Part shown: piece by piece, positions 7,757 through 15,544 of the stretch
How the letters are laid out: the number at the start of each line of letters is the position of its first letter
How positions within the stretch are numbered: the stretch's first letter is position 1
Assembly (NCBI RefSeq): GCF_000284375.1
Contig: NC_017249.1
Coordinates: 2,830,001 to 2,894,000, forward strand
DNA from: Bradyrhizobium japonicum USDA 6
GTDB taxonomy: Bacteria; Pseudomonadota; Alphaproteobacteria; Rhizobiales; Xanthobacteraceae
DNA length: 64,000 bases
Reading direction: 5' to 3'
Notes under the pieces: generated by a model
What the model was told of the DNA's origin: nothing
The model's input: only the letters and a program-made list of their open reading frames with translations
Databases searched by the model: none
Translations under genes and position numbers: made by a program

Positions 7757-8005
7757 CTAGTCGTGATACGCGGGCACGTCGATGCCGGACGCCGCATAGA
7801 TCCTGATCTTGTTGCGCAACGTGCGCACCGACAGGCCGAGCACGCGCGATGCGCGCGTGCGGTTGCCGTCGCAGCGTGCGAGCGTCTGGAGCACGAGCTC
7901 GCGCTCGACCTCGTCGACGGTCGCGCCGATCAACAGCGGAACGATTTCGTTAGGGGCAAGAAATTGCGCGCCCGGATCGGACGCAGCGACATGAACAGTG
8001 GTCAT
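7757..8005 (-). CDS. stand-alone Fis-type helix-turn-helix protein
   Basis: An 82-residue protein with ATG at 8005 seven bases after GGAGG; an upstream GTG at 8011 overlaps that site. The C-terminal half, VERELVLQTLARCDGNRTRASRVLG followed by LSVRTLRNKIR, is the Fis/NtrC-type DNA-binding helix-turn-helix. In full-length regulators this domain follows a sigma-54 AAA+ domain (FlbD is one example), but here neither a receiver nor an AAA+ domain is present. It may act as a small nucleoid or promoter-binding protein. The N-terminal 35 residues resemble no domain I know. Confidence 0.85.
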   Translation of the reverse strand: MTTVHVAASDPGAQFLAPNEIVPLLIGATVDEVERELVLQTLARCDGNRTRASRVLGLSVRTLRNKIRIYAASGIDVPAYHD

Positions 8006-8209
8006 CAACACACCTCCCGATCAACGCCCGCTTCCATCTTTGGAAGCGATCGAGAACCAACGGCCCCCTAGCCGTAGATCTACGGTGGGCGGGTTTGGTT
8101 AATCAAAGGTTAATCGCGGGCGATCGCACCAATTGACCTTGGGATTGCCGCGAAGGTGCCGCGATTGGCACGGGATGCATAGCGATGCGGGCCGATTTTG
8201 CGCGCCCGC

Positions 8210-8977
8210 TCACACCGTCCGGTACCCGCCGTCCACCATCACGATTGTCCCCGTGACATAGGCCGACAGATCCGACGCCAGGAAGATCGCGGGGCCCACG
8301 ATGTCGTCGGGCTTGCCGGTGCGCGCCAGCGGGGTGTGATCGACGAAGGCCTGCACCAGCGCCGGATTGGTCGCGCGCACGTTGGCGTTGATGTTGGTCT
8401 CGATGAAGCCCGGCCCGATTGCGTTGACGCGCACGCCTTCCTTGCCGAGCTCGACCGCAAGTGCCTTGGTGAAGCCGAGCACGCCGTGCTTCGAGGTCGT
8501 GTACGCCGCCGAGCTCGGCGTGCGCAGATGCACGAAGGACTGGATCGAGCCGATATTGACGATGCGGCCCTTGGCGGCCCGCAGCGGCGCGAGGAACGCC
8601 TGCGTCACGTTGAAGACGCCGTTGAGGTTGAGCGAGATGATGTCGTTCCAGTCCTTCGCCACGGTCTCCGTGTCCGCGGTGAAGGCGTTGCGGCGGGTGA
8701 TGCCGGCATTGTTGACGAGGATCGAGACCTGGCCGACCTTGTCGGCGACCTGCCTGGCGAGTGCAAAGCAGTCGTCACGCTTCGTCACATCGAGCGCAAA
8801 GCTCTCGGCCTTGCCGCCGGCCTTGCGGATCTCCTGCGCGGCCTCCGCGACCGTGTCGGCGTTGACGTCGAGCAGCACCACTTGCGCGCCCTCGCGGGCG
8901 TAGCCGGCCGCGATCGCCCGGCCGATGCCGGATCCGGCGCCCGTGATGACGGCGATGTGGTTTGCGAGCAATGCCAT
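8210..8977 (-). CDS. SDR family NAD(P)-dependent oxidoreductase
   Basis: A 255-residue classical short-chain dehydrogenase. Cofactor motif TGAGSGIG (residues 12-19), LLDVN after strand 2 (acidic, favouring NAD), NNAG, and the catalytic Ser-Tyr-Lys with AYTTSK. The C-terminal part GKPDDIVGPAIFLASDLSAYVTG and MVDGGYRTV is the usual FabG/gluconate 5-dehydrogenase-like ending. Closest in pattern to 3-oxoacyl-ACP reductase or 2-deoxy-D-gluconate 3-dehydrogenase types; the substrate cannot be read from sequence. GGGAGGAAATTGTC precedes the ATG. Monocistronic, with 204 bp of non-coding DNA between it and the Fis-type gene. Confidence 0.92.
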   Translation of the reverse strand: MALLANHIAVITGAGSGIGRAIAAGYAREGAQVVLLDVNADTVAEAAQEIRKAGGKAESFALDVTKRDDCFALARQVADKVGQVSILVNNAGITRRNAFTADTETVAKDWNDIISLNLNGVFNVTQAFLAPLRAAKGRIVNIGSIQSFVHLRTPSSAAYTTSKHGVLGFTKALAVELGKEGVRVNAIGPGFIETNINANVRATNPALVQAFVDHTPLARTGKPDDIVGPAIFLASDLSAYVTGTIVMVDGGYRTV

Positions 8978-9088
8978 GACAATTTCCTCCCGGATTCGTT
9001 TCGAAGTTTCATGAAAGGCTAACTCGAAATTAAGGGGTCGGAAACGGCCGGCTTGGCATACTGATCTTCATTGCTAAACGTTGCGCGC

Positions 9089-9574
9089 ATGATCGGACGG
9101 CTTGAATCCTGGAAACTCGCTCTCGAACGCCTGCGGGCGGCGCAGCCGGCCGACTGGGCCGAGGCAGGCCGGCTCGTCGCCGAGATCGTGCGCATGAGCA
9201 CGGATGCCACGCTGCGCCAGGCGGCCGAGCAGGCGCTTCCGGTGCTGCGCCAGGCCGCGGACAATGACGATCACAGCGTCACGCTGGCGGCCCAGCGCCG
9301 CGTCGGCGTGATCCTCGAGGTCGTCCATGATCTCACTGCGCCGCGCTTCGGCCGTCGCAACGCCATGCCGAAGCAACTCTCGAGCGAAGATCGTGCCCGC
9401 AGGATGCTCGGCCTGCCGCTCGCCGTGCAGCTCACCTGCGACGACATCAACCAGGCCTACCGCCGCGCTGCCAAGGGCAAGCATCCCGACCAGGGCGGCA
9501 GCGCGCAAGCCTTCATCGACCTCGCCGCCGCACGCGACATCCTGATCCATCCCGGCGCGCACAAGGACGCGTAG
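9089..9574 (+). CDS. DnaJ-domain protein
   Basis: A 161-residue protein with a C-terminal J-domain. The start is ATG 9089 (MIGRLESWKLALERLRA); an in-frame TTG lies at 9071 and no strong RBS marks either. Residues about 1-95 are helical and unassigned. The J-domain (about 110-155) has RRMLGLP, the helix AYRRAAKGK, the essential HPD motif in KHPDQGGS, and a final helix FIDLAAARDIL. Such proteins stimulate a DnaK ATPase; the N-terminal part may choose the client. It is not a full DnaJ, since the G/F and zinc regions are absent. Confidence 0.85.
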   Translation: MIGRLESWKLALERLRAAQPADWAEAGRLVAEIVRMSTDATLRQAAEQALPVLRQAADNDDHSVTLAAQRRVGVILEVVHDLTAPRFGRRNAMPKQLSSEDRARRMLGLPLAVQLTCDDINQAYRRAAKGKHPDQGGSAQAFIDLAAARDILIHPGAHKDA

Positions 9575-9588
9575 GGAGGCGACATCTC

Positions 9589-9678
9589 GTAGGGCGGGCA
9601 AAGGCGCACTTGCGCCGTGCCCACCGTCTTCGTGATGGTTGAAGAATGGTGGGCACGCTTTGCTTTGCCCACCCTACG
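9589..9678. repeat. long inverted repeat, GTAGGGTGGGCAAAGGCGC family, copy 1
   Basis: GTAGGGCGGGCAAAGGCGCA opens the element and TTTGCCCACCCTACG closes it, with internal GTGCCCACCGTC and ATGGTGGGCAC arms. The outer ends are inverted complements, so the transcript folds into a long hairpin. Copies lie at 15370-15473 and 16287-16390. It fills most of the gap between two convergent genes. Confidence 0.85.
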
Positions 9679-9695
9679 GAGTGAGTTCGCGGCGC

Positions 9696-10334
9696 TCAGC
9701 TCTTGTTCACGCAGCTCGGATAGGGCGCGGCTTCGCCTGACACGATCGGGCAAAGGGCGATCGGGTTGAGATCGTTCAGGCGCGTTTGCCAGCGTTCGTC
9801 CCTGACCGGCGGCTCGTCGGTCTCGGGGCCGCGCTCGGCCCATTGGATGGTGTAATAGTCGGTGCTGCCCTTCAGCGTGATCAGCAGCACGGTTTCGCTG
9901 TGCCGGGTGGGGCCGCTGTCGATGCGGCCGCAACCGATCACGGCAGCGAAAGCCTCGAAGCGGCCGAACGTCATGGCGCCAAGCGGCTGTGCCGCAAAAC
10001 TGTCGGGGCAGGCCGATCTGAAGCCGCCGGCGATCGTGCCCGCGAAATTTTCGGGCGATGCATCCGGCTTCAGCGTCATGCCCTTCTCGCCGGTGACCGT
10101 GATCATCTGCGTCCAGCGTTCTGGCGTCTCGCCCTTGACGACGGCTTCGCGGATGTAGTGGTCGCCTTTGGTGTTCTCGAACACCACCGCGAAATTCGAC
10201 GGCATCGCGAAGCTGACGAGCTGGCCGAAGATGGACGAGATCACGCGGAAGGATTGCGGGGCCTGCGCCGGCGCCGCGGAGACGAACGCGAACGACAAGG
10301 CGAAGATGGCTGCCGTCGTGGTGAGCGTGCGCAT
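9696..10334 (-). CDS. periplasmic hypothetical protein
   Basis: A 212-residue exported protein. The start chosen is MRTLTTTAAIFALSFAF at 10334, giving a clean signal peptide cut near APAQA; an ATG 54 bp upstream would spoil it. The mature protein reads VISSIFGQLVSFAMPSNFAVVFENTKGDHYIREAV, GETPERWTQMITVTGEKGM and FAGTIAGGFRSACPDSFAAQ. The two Cys in CGRIDSG and CPIVSG may pair. No catalytic pattern recognised. I recall similar alphaproteobacterial proteins without an assigned function. It is the last gene of a leftward series after two small secreted paralogues, but a strong hairpin separates them. Confidence 0.75.
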   Translation of the reverse strand: MRTLTTTAAIFALSFAFVSAAPAQAPQSFRVISSIFGQLVSFAMPSNFAVVFENTKGDHYIREAVVKGETPERWTQMITVTGEKGMTLKPDASPENFAGTIAGGFRSACPDSFAAQPLGAMTFGRFEAFAAVIGCGRIDSGPTRHSETVLLITLKGSTDYYTIQWAERGPETDEPPVRDERWQTRLNDLNPIALCPIVSGEAAPYPSCVNKS

Positions 10335-10369
10335 CGACTGATCCCGCAGGAATTGGATGGAAACGCGAA

Positions 10370-10402
10370 CGGGCAAGGATGCTAGCATCGCATCCTTGCC
10401 CG
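10370..10402 (-). terminator. intrinsic terminator of the 10428 gene
   Basis: Perfect 13-bp arms CGGGCAAGGATGC (10370-10382) and GCATCCTTGCCCG (10390-10402) around a 7-nt loop. It is read on the reverse strand just after the stop at 10428. The following bases are TTCGCGTTTCC, so the U-tract is weak. Confidence 0.65.
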
Positions 10403-10427
10403 ACCCTTGTCGTCCGCCGATCGAATC

Positions 10428-10679
10428 TTACCAGGTGCAGTGACCGGCCTTCAGCGCATTGTCCTTCAGCACGAGCGCGTCGAGGAAGGTCGGCACGGTC
10501 GTGCTGGCGCGGTGATAGCCGGCCGGCCACGGCGCGGTCGGGATGCTCTCGTCCCAGATCTGGCAGAAGCCGGTGTCCTGCCAGCGGATCAGGTGATAGC
10601 TGGCTTCGGCAGGGCTCGCGGCGACGAAGGCAGTGACGGCAAGACCGGCAGCAGCACACAGCACGGAAATACGACGCAT
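10428..10679 (-). CDS. small secreted protein, paralogue of 10918 gene
   Basis: An 83-residue protein starting MRRISVLCAAAGLAVTAFVA at 10679 with GAGGAGCTGATC upstream. The signal peptide probably ends at SPAEA. The mature part begins SYHLIRWQDTGFCQIWDES and ends with a Cys near the C-terminus (AGHCTW). The core I-R-W-x-x-T-G-x-C-Q-x-W is shared with the 10918-11178 gene, so the two arose by duplication. Two conserved Cys could form one disulphide. The family is unnamed to me, and its role in the periplasm is unknown. Confidence 0.75.
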   Translation of the reverse strand: MRRISVLCAAAGLAVTAFVAASPAEASYHLIRWQDTGFCQIWDESIPTAPWPAGYHRASTTVPTFLDALVLKDNALKAGHCTW

Positions 10680-10866
10680 GATCAGCTCCTCAAATGAAAG
10701 ATGTGATGCGCCTCCCGACAATGAAGGGAGGGGTTGTGTGGAGCGCTTTTGGGGATGCGCCCCGGACAAGATGTGAGTAGTTCCGTCGGCTGATCAGGTT
10801 CAAAGCGTGCGCGCAGGAAATGCGTCATTTGAGCCTCAAAAGCGAGCGCGCGGCTGCAAAGGAAAA

Positions 10867-10892
10867 GGGCGGGTCGCTCGCGCGGCCCGCCC
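10867..10892 (-). terminator. intrinsic terminator of the 10918 gene
   Basis: On the reverse strand GGGCGGG-(12 nt)-CCCGCCC is followed directly by TTTTCCTTT. The stem can extend through part of the GC-rich interior. It begins 26 bp after the stop codon of the leftward gene. Confidence 0.75.
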
Positions 10893-10917
10893 TCAAAATC
10901 AAATTCGTCGGTGACGC

Positions 10918-11178
10918 TCAGAGCGTGCAGCGGCGCTCCGAGCGCATCTTGATCTGGAGATCCGAAGCCGCGGTGAAGGTCGGGACCGGCTTGCTGACGA
11001 CCTTGTAGGTCGACGCGCCCCACTGGAACGGCTTGTACTTCAGCTCCTCGTTCCAGACCTGGCAGATGCCGGTGTTGTCCCAGCGGATCACGTAATAGCC
11101 GGCTGCTGCCGACGCCGGCACGGCAAACACGGAAGAGGCGATGCCGGCAACGGCACAGAGGGCGAGCACGCGACGCAT
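10918..11178 (-). CDS. small secreted protein, paralogue of 10428 gene
   Basis: An 86-residue protein with signal peptide MRRVLALCAVAGIASSVFAV (cut near PASA) and AAGGAGATTTTTC before the ATG. The mature region YYVIRWDNTGICQVWNEELKYKPFQWG matches the neighbour at 10428 in the I-R-W-x-x-T-G-x-C-Q-x-W core and in the C-terminal Cys (RRCTL). Each copy has its own terminator and a gap of about 240 bp, so they are separate units that may be differently expressed. Function unknown. Confidence 0.75.
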   Translation of the reverse strand: MRRVLALCAVAGIASSVFAVPASAAAGYYVIRWDNTGICQVWNEELKYKPFQWGASTYKVVSKPVPTFTAASDLQIKMRSERRCTL

Positions 11179-11361
11179 GAAAAATCTCCTTGTCGGGAAG
11201 TGTGACCCGAAAATTCGTGCGGTAAAAGCAGGTCCCTGGCAAGCCGAGGGGCGGCCGTTTCACGGATATGTCAGAGGGAGCCGTGCACTTGGTTCGGCCG
11301 AGTGCTCGGCAAGACACATACGCCAAGGCACATGCGGCAAGACACATGTGCTAAGCGTGGC

Positions 11362-11745
11362 TCATTTCGCCAGTGATGCAACCGCCTCGATCTCGATCAG
11401 CATTTTCGGATCGGGCAGTGCGTGCACGACGCAGGTGGTGCGCGCCGGGTAGGGCGGCGGGCCGAACGCGCCGGCATAGAGTGCGTTCATCGCGGCGACG
11501 TCGGAGGCGCGCGTGAGCAGAACGTTGACCTTGACGAGATCGCGGACCGTCGCGCCGGCTTCGTCCAGCACGCGCCTGATGTTGACGGCGACGTTGGCGA
11601 ACTGCGCATCGAAGCCGTCCGGCAGCGCGCCATTGCCGTCGAAGCCGGGAATGCCCGAGACGAACAGGAGATCGCCGGCACGCGTGGCAAAGGACAGCGG
11701 CGGCGCCTTGACGTGCGGCGGGGGTGCGAAATGCTGGATCGACAT
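11362..11745 (-). CDS. RidA/YjgF family protein (Rid)
   Basis: A 127-residue RidA-type protein starting MSIQHFAPPPHVKAPPLSFA at 11745 behind GAGGTGATCC. Family landmarks: AGDLLFVSGIPG, FDAQFANVAVNIRRVLDEAGATVRDLVKVNVLL, YPARTTCVVHALPDPKMLIEIEAVA. The Arg in PARTTC is the residue that binds the substrate carboxylate in enamine/imine deaminases of this family. RidA hydrolyses reactive 2-aminoacrylate released by PLP enzymes; whether this paralogue does so or belongs to another Rid subgroup cannot be told here. Cytosolic trimer expected. Confidence 0.88.
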   Translation of the reverse strand: MSIQHFAPPPHVKAPPLSFATRAGDLLFVSGIPGFDGNGALPDGFDAQFANVAVNIRRVLDEAGATVRDLVKVNVLLTRASDVAAMNALYAGAFGPPPYPARTTCVVHALPDPKMLIEIEAVASLAK

Positions 11746-11979
11746 GGGATCACCTCGGATGGAACGGTCGCGTCGCCCGCACGAGCGTAGCGACATGCGG
11801 GGGAGTTGCAATCGGCATTGGGGAAGGCGGGCAAAACAAAAAACGCGAAAACAACCCCATGCACAGTAGAAATCGTCAGCGTTTAAAATTCGGTATAGCC
11901 GAACAATTCGCTTGCTCCGTCGGGCAAAACAGGGGCAGGATGGCATCATGGCGGTGGTGCTCGTTTGCGAGGACTCTTC

Positions 11980-12138
11980 CTTCGCCTCGCCCCGCTTGCG
12001 GGGAGAGGTCGACGCGCTCGGCAGCACACTTGCGCGCCTGAGCGCGGCGGGTGAGGGGGCCGCGAGTCCAACTCCTACCGCTTATGCCGAAGCAGCCCCT
12101 CACACCAACCCTCTCCCCGTAAGAACGGGGCGAGGGAG
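11980..12138. repeat. dispersed intergenic repeat between divergent genes
   Basis: The 505-bp gap 11746-12250 has no convincing gene. From 11980 it carries CTCGCCCCGCTTGCGGGGAG, GGTGAGGGGGC, CCTCACACCAACCCTCTCCC and GGGGCGAGGGAG. These are the paired arms of the CTCTCCCC/GGGGAGAG repeat also seen near 29020, 30393-30547 and 44129-44354. The 12251 gene promoter should lie after it. Confidence 0.65.
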
Positions 12139-12250
12139 CGCACCGCACACGCCCCACATCGCTCCATCATGTTGCCGCCGCGATCCATCGGATACATTCG
12201 CCGCATCTGATTCGAATCCTCCCTTGAAAAATAGCCCCCGGAGACGCCCC

Positions 12251-12685
12251 ATGAAGCTCGCTACCACCTTCCGCGCCGCGCTGGTCGCCATTGCCGCTCT
12301 TGCCGGCCTTTCGACCTCGGCGATGGCCGACGGCGGCACCGTGGTGCTGACGATCTACAAGGCGGGCTGGATCATCGGCGGTTCGGGCGGCTCGGGCGTG
12401 CTGAACTTCCGCGGCCGCTCCTATGGGCTCTCGACCGGCGGGCTCGACTACGGCCTCGTCTTCGGCGGCTCCAAGACCGTGCTGCGCGGCCGCGTCTCCA
12501 ACATCAACCGCCCCTCCGACGTCGCCGGCGTCTATGGTGCGGCCGGTGCCGGCCTTGCCGTCGGCCGCGGCGCCCGCGCCATCGTGCTGACCAACCAGAA
12601 GGGCGCAGTGCTTGAGCTGTCGGGCTACCAGACCGGCCTGATGGCGAATGCGGACCTGAGCGGGCTCGCGATCACGATGCGGTAG
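12251..12685 (+). CDS. secreted conserved hypothetical protein
   Basis: A 144-residue exported protein: signal peptide MKLATTFRAALVAIAALAG with a cut after AMA, then DGGTVVLTIYKAGWIIGGSGGSGVLNF. The mature part is glycine-rich with alternating hydrophobic residues (RSYGLSTGGLDYGLVFGGSKTVLRGRV, AAGAGLAVGRGARAIVLTNQKG), suggesting a beta-rich fold. The pattern reminds me of the DUF1134/YSC84-like group, but I cannot support a name. Monocistronic, followed by a dispersed palindrome shared with other intergenic sites. Confidence 0.75.
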   Translation: MKLATTFRAALVAIAALAGLSTSAMADGGTVVLTIYKAGWIIGGSGGSGVLNFRGRSYGLSTGGLDYGLVFGGSKTVLRGRVSNINRPSDVAGVYGAAGAGLAVGRGARAIVLTNQKGAVLELSGYQTGLMANADLSGLAITMR

Positions 12686-12703
12686 GACGCGAGGCATCAA
12701 CGC

Positions 12704-12783
12704 CGTCATTGCGACAAAGCGAAGCAATCCAGAATCCGTCCGCGATAACAGTCTGGATTGCTTCGCTGCGCTCGCAATGACGG
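12704..12783. repeat. palindromic repeat, CGTCATTGCGA...GCAATCCAG family, copy 1
   Basis: CCGTCATTGCGACAAAGCGA then GCAATCCAG, a short spacer, CTGGATTGCTTCGCTGCGCT and CGCAATGACGG. Ends and inner arms are inverted complements and fold into a long hairpin. Copies lie at 21206-21292 and 47683-47763. Here it separates two convergent genes and may terminate both. Confidence 0.85.
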
Positions 12784-12789
12784 AATGAA

Positions 12790-13485
12790 CTACTTTCCAC
12801 TCACCGCCGCATGAATCCGCTCGCAATGCGCGACGAGATTCTTGTGCGCATCGACGAAGGCCTTCAGCGGCGTCGGGATCGGAAAATAATAGATGTTGGC
12901 GATGAAGCCGTAGATGCCGGCATCACAGCTGGTCGGCGTCGCGCCGTGGACGAAGCCCGCGGCGGGAACGATCTCCGCCAGCACTTCCAGATCGGCCAGG
13001 CCCCGCGCGTAAGCCTGCTCGGGCGTGTAGCGGCCGATGCCCTGGTAATGATAGCGCTGCGAATTATACGCCTTCGCCTTCTCCAGTCCCTTGGCAGTGA
13101 GTTGCGGATGCTGCGCGATGAAGGCGTCGCGGAATGCCGGATAGAACCGATCGTCCTTCCAGCGCGAATACGACATCACCCAGTAGAGATCGTCCAGCAT
13201 GCGGGTGACAAAATGATTGGTCCGCCGCGCGTCCTGCGACAGCGCGGCATCGATGGTCAGGCGATATTTGGCGATCGCATGCGCAATGATGGTCTCGCTG
13301 TCGCCGATGGTCTCGCCGTCGTCGACGACGTAAGGCAGCTGCCCGCGCGGCGCGGCAGAGGCATCGAAGACGTGCTCGTGCACGAACGGCACGCCTGCGA
13401 GCTTCAGGAACGCGTAGAGCTTGAGGCCGTAACCGTTGTTGTCGGCGACGCCGAACAGTTCCGGGTAGGAATAGAGCGTCAGCAT
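12790..13485 (-). CDS. glutathione S-transferase family protein
   Basis: A 231-residue GST-fold protein. The thioredoxin-like N-domain opens MLTLYSYPELFGVADNNGYGLKL and carries the conserved cis-Pro in RGQLPYVVDDGETIGDSETI with the following Glu-Ser pair. The helical C-domain contains LDDLYWVMSYSRWKDDRFYP and SCDAGIYGFIANIYYFPIPTPLKAFV. The latter half is reminiscent of the metaxin/Tom37-like GST branch rather than detoxifying GSTs. GGGAGCAACC precedes the ATG. The stop is beside a palindromic repeat; the next gene upstream starts only 11 bp away in the same direction. Confidence 0.85.
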   Translation of the reverse strand: MLTLYSYPELFGVADNNGYGLKLYAFLKLAGVPFVHEHVFDASAAPRGQLPYVVDDGETIGDSETIIAHAIAKYRLTIDAALSQDARRTNHFVTRMLDDLYWVMSYSRWKDDRFYPAFRDAFIAQHPQLTAKGLEKAKAYNSQRYHYQGIGRYTPEQAYARGLADLEVLAEIVPAAGFVHGATPTSCDAGIYGFIANIYYFPIPTPLKAFVDAHKNLVAHCERIHAAVSGK

Positions 13486-13496
13486 GGTTGCTCCCT

Positions 13497-13889
13497 TCAG
13501 CGCGATGGCACCTTGGCGTGTTGCTCGGTCGTGGCCGCTTGCACGGCCTTGCCGGCGCGGATCATCAGGAACGCGCCGGAAGACCCAGGCAGCTGCCAGC
13601 GCCCGTCGATCTCGGTCGCCTCGGCGTTCACCGTGCCTTCGTAATGGACCGTGTCGTAGCCGTAACCGGGCGGCTCGTAGTGTTTGACGAACGAGACCGC
13701 GTTGCCGGAGCGCTGCCCCGCGATCGAGGCGTTATGGGTTCGCTGCGGGCATCGCGGGTTCGAGCAGGGCTCGGTCACGCTTCCGCTGAGCGCGCCGCCG
13801 GTTTCGACCAGAGTTGCGGTGAAGGTGACCATTCCGGTGCCCGGTTGAATGTAGCTGCCATCCCAGACGCCGGAGAGATCGTCGCTCAT
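13497..13889 (-). CDS. conserved hypothetical beta-rich protein
   Basis: A 130-residue protein starting MSDDLSGVWDGSYIQPGTGM at 13889 with GGAAGGCACTGCC upstream. A longer frame to 13988 lacks a ribosome site. It reads as a succession of strands (VTFTATLVETGGALSGSV, ASIAGQRSGNAVSFVKHY, VHYEGTVNAEATEIDGRWQL), which fits a small lipocalin-like or DUF-type barrel. CSNPRCP may be a metal site or disulphide. No signal peptide. The stop lies 11 bp before the GST-like gene, so the pair is probably one operon. Confidence 0.75.
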   Translation of the reverse strand: MSDDLSGVWDGSYIQPGTGMVTFTATLVETGGALSGSVTEPCSNPRCPQRTHNASIAGQRSGNAVSFVKHYEPPGYGYDTVHYEGTVNAEATEIDGRWQLPGSSGAFLMIRAGKAVQAATTEQHAKVPSR

Positions 13890-14096
13890 GGCAGTGCCTT
13901 CCTGGGATGATGCGGGCCGGTTGATATCAGGCTCTTCCACCTCAAGTGGTATCGCCGGAGCGACGGGCTGGCAACAGTCCTTGCGCATAGTCCTTGCGCA
14001 TTGTGCGCAGCGTCATTCGATCGGAGGACGCCCGGCGTCGCCCGTTCGACGTATGAGATCGGAGTGATGTACCGGCTTCGGTGAGAGGCGCGGCCT

Positions 14097-14750
14097 CTAT
14101 TGGCCGGTCGATGCGGCGGTGAACACCGCAAGCTGCGCATCGAACGCCCGCCGGAACGCAGGCCGCGCTTCGCCGCGGGCGACGTAGGCGGAGAGGTCGG
14201 GATATTCCTCCAGCAGGCGAGACGCGTTCAACCGGCGCAGCACCGTCACCATCATGAGATCGCCGGCGCTGAACGCGCCGTCGAGCCACTCGGTCCCGCC
14301 GAGGCAACGGGACAATTCGCCGAGCCTGATACGGACGCGATCCTTCAGGATCGGCAGGCGCTCCTCGTACCAACTCTTGTCGCGCTCGAACAGCATCGCC
14401 ATCCCGAACTCGACGATCGGCGGCTCCAGCGTGTTGAGCGCGGCAAACATCCACGCGATCGCGCGGCTCCTCGCATTCGCATCCTTTGGCAGCAATCCAT
14501 CATGGCGTTCGGCGATATGGAGCACGATCGCGCCCGACTCGAACAAGGCGAGATCGCCGTCCTCATAGGTCGGAATCTGCCCGAACGGATGCAGCGCAAG
14601 ATGGGCGGGGTCCTTCATCGCCGCGAACGACACGAGGCGGACGCCGTAGGGCCGGCCCACTTCCTCCAGCGCCCAGCGAACCCGCATATCGCGCGCCTGC
14701 CCCTTGCCGCGGTCGGGCGAGCTTTCAAAGGCTGTGATGGTGGGAAGCAT
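14097..14750 (-). CDS. glutathione S-transferase family protein
   Basis: A 217-residue GST. The start is MLPTITAFESSPDRGKGQA at 14750 after GGAGCCGCC; a longer frame adds ten residues without an RBS. The N-domain has MRVRWALEEVGRPYGVRLV, the cis-Pro loop HPFGQIPTYEDGDLALFESGAIVLHI with the Glu-Ser pair that contacts glutathione, and RHDGLLP. The C-domain has WLDGAFSAGDLMMVTVLRRL, the capping motif typical of GSTs. It may conjugate or reduce electrophiles in the cytosol; substrate unknown. Divergent from the VOC gene at 14917. Confidence 0.9.
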   Translation of the reverse strand: MLPTITAFESSPDRGKGQARDMRVRWALEEVGRPYGVRLVSFAAMKDPAHLALHPFGQIPTYEDGDLALFESGAIVLHIAERHDGLLPKDANARSRAIAWMFAALNTLEPPIVEFGMAMLFERDKSWYEERLPILKDRVRIRLGELSRCLGGTEWLDGAFSAGDLMMVTVLRRLNASRLLEEYPDLSAYVARGEARPAFRRAFDAQLAVFTAASTGQ

Positions 14751-14916
14751 CTGGCGGCTCCGGGAGTGATCGGGTTGCAATCAAAGAACGAATGGCCGGC
14801 TCGGGTTCCGACAGGGACGCCGCAAAAAGTCCTGCGCCCGTGTCGGAACAGCGTTCCGCCGCTCGTCCTCGGAGCGATGGTCGCGCGTCCGGTCCAAGAC
14901 AAAAGGATACAGTTTC

Positions 14917-15354
14917 ATGACGTCAATCACGCCGTTCCTCTGGTTCGCCAACAACGTCCCGGAAGCCGTCGCCTTCTACAAAGCGGTGTTCCCCAACGCA
15001 AAAGTCGAGACCGTCAGCGACTCCATGGCGGTGTTCGAACTCGAAGGCCAGCGCTTCCACGCGCTCAACGGCGGGCCGCAATACCGCTTCACCGAGGCGG
15101 TCTCGTTCTTCATCAGCGTGGAGACGCAAGCCGAGGTCGACTACTTCTGGAGCCGCCTCACTGCCGATGGCGGCGAGGAATCCAGCTGCGGCTGGCTCAA
15201 GGACAAATTTGGACTGTCCTGGCAGGTGATCCCGTCAGCGCTCGGCCGCTATCTCGGCGATCCCGACCGCACCAGAGCGAACCGCGTCATGCAGGCGATG
15301 CTGCAGATGCAGAAGATCGTGATCGCGGATCTGGACAAGGCGTATGCGGGGTGA
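14917..15354 (+). CDS. VOC family protein (PhnB-like)
   Basis: A 145-residue protein of the vicinal-oxygen-chelate fold, in the branch annotated as PhnB or 3-demethylubiquinone-9 3-methyltransferase-like. The opening TPFLWFANNVPEAVAFYKAVFPNAKV and the centre FHALNGGPQYRFTEAVSFFISVETQAEVDYFW are characteristic. CGWLKDKFGLSWQVIP is also typical, as is the ending with VMQAMLQMQKIVIADLDKA. Biochemical role unproven for the family; ubiquinone methylation is unlikely. It stands alone, divergent from the GST gene, and is followed by the GTAGGGTGGGC inverted repeat. Confidence 0.9.
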   Translation: MTSITPFLWFANNVPEAVAFYKAVFPNAKVETVSDSMAVFELEGQRFHALNGGPQYRFTEAVSFFISVETQAEVDYFWSRLTADGGEESSCGWLKDKFGLSWQVIPSALGRYLGDPDRTRANRVMQAMLQMQKIVIADLDKAYAG

Positions 15355-15369
15355 AGGACGGACGGCGCC

Positions 15370-15473
15370 GTAGGGTGGGCAAAGGCGCGCTCTTCGCGCG
15401 CCGTGCCCACCGTGCTGCCAGATTTGTGGAGAGATGGTGGGCACGGCGCAAGAGCGCCTTTGTCCACCCTGCG
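15370..15473. repeat. long inverted repeat, GTAGGGTGGGCAAAGGCGC family, copy 2
   Basis: Starts GTAGGGTGGGCAAAGGCGCG and ends GCCTTTGTCCACCCTGCG; internal arms GCGCGCTCTTCGCGCGC and GTGCCCACCGTG/GATGGTGGGCAC. Nearly identical to the copy at 16287-16390, 800 bp away; the SDR gene at 15545 lies between them. Confidence 0.9.
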
Positions 15474-15544
15474 AAGCCGGCGATCCGCATCGCCAATTCG
15501 CCTTGCATCGCTATACTGCCGACCATCAGCAGGATGGTGACCCC

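Noticed and set aside
9589..9678. Inverted repeat as an insertion sequence
   Set aside because: It has no transposase frame; it is best described as a non-autonomous or structural repeat.
12200..12230. GATTCGAATCC resembling a tRNA T-arm
   Set aside because: No acceptor stem, D-arm or anticodon arm can be built around it.
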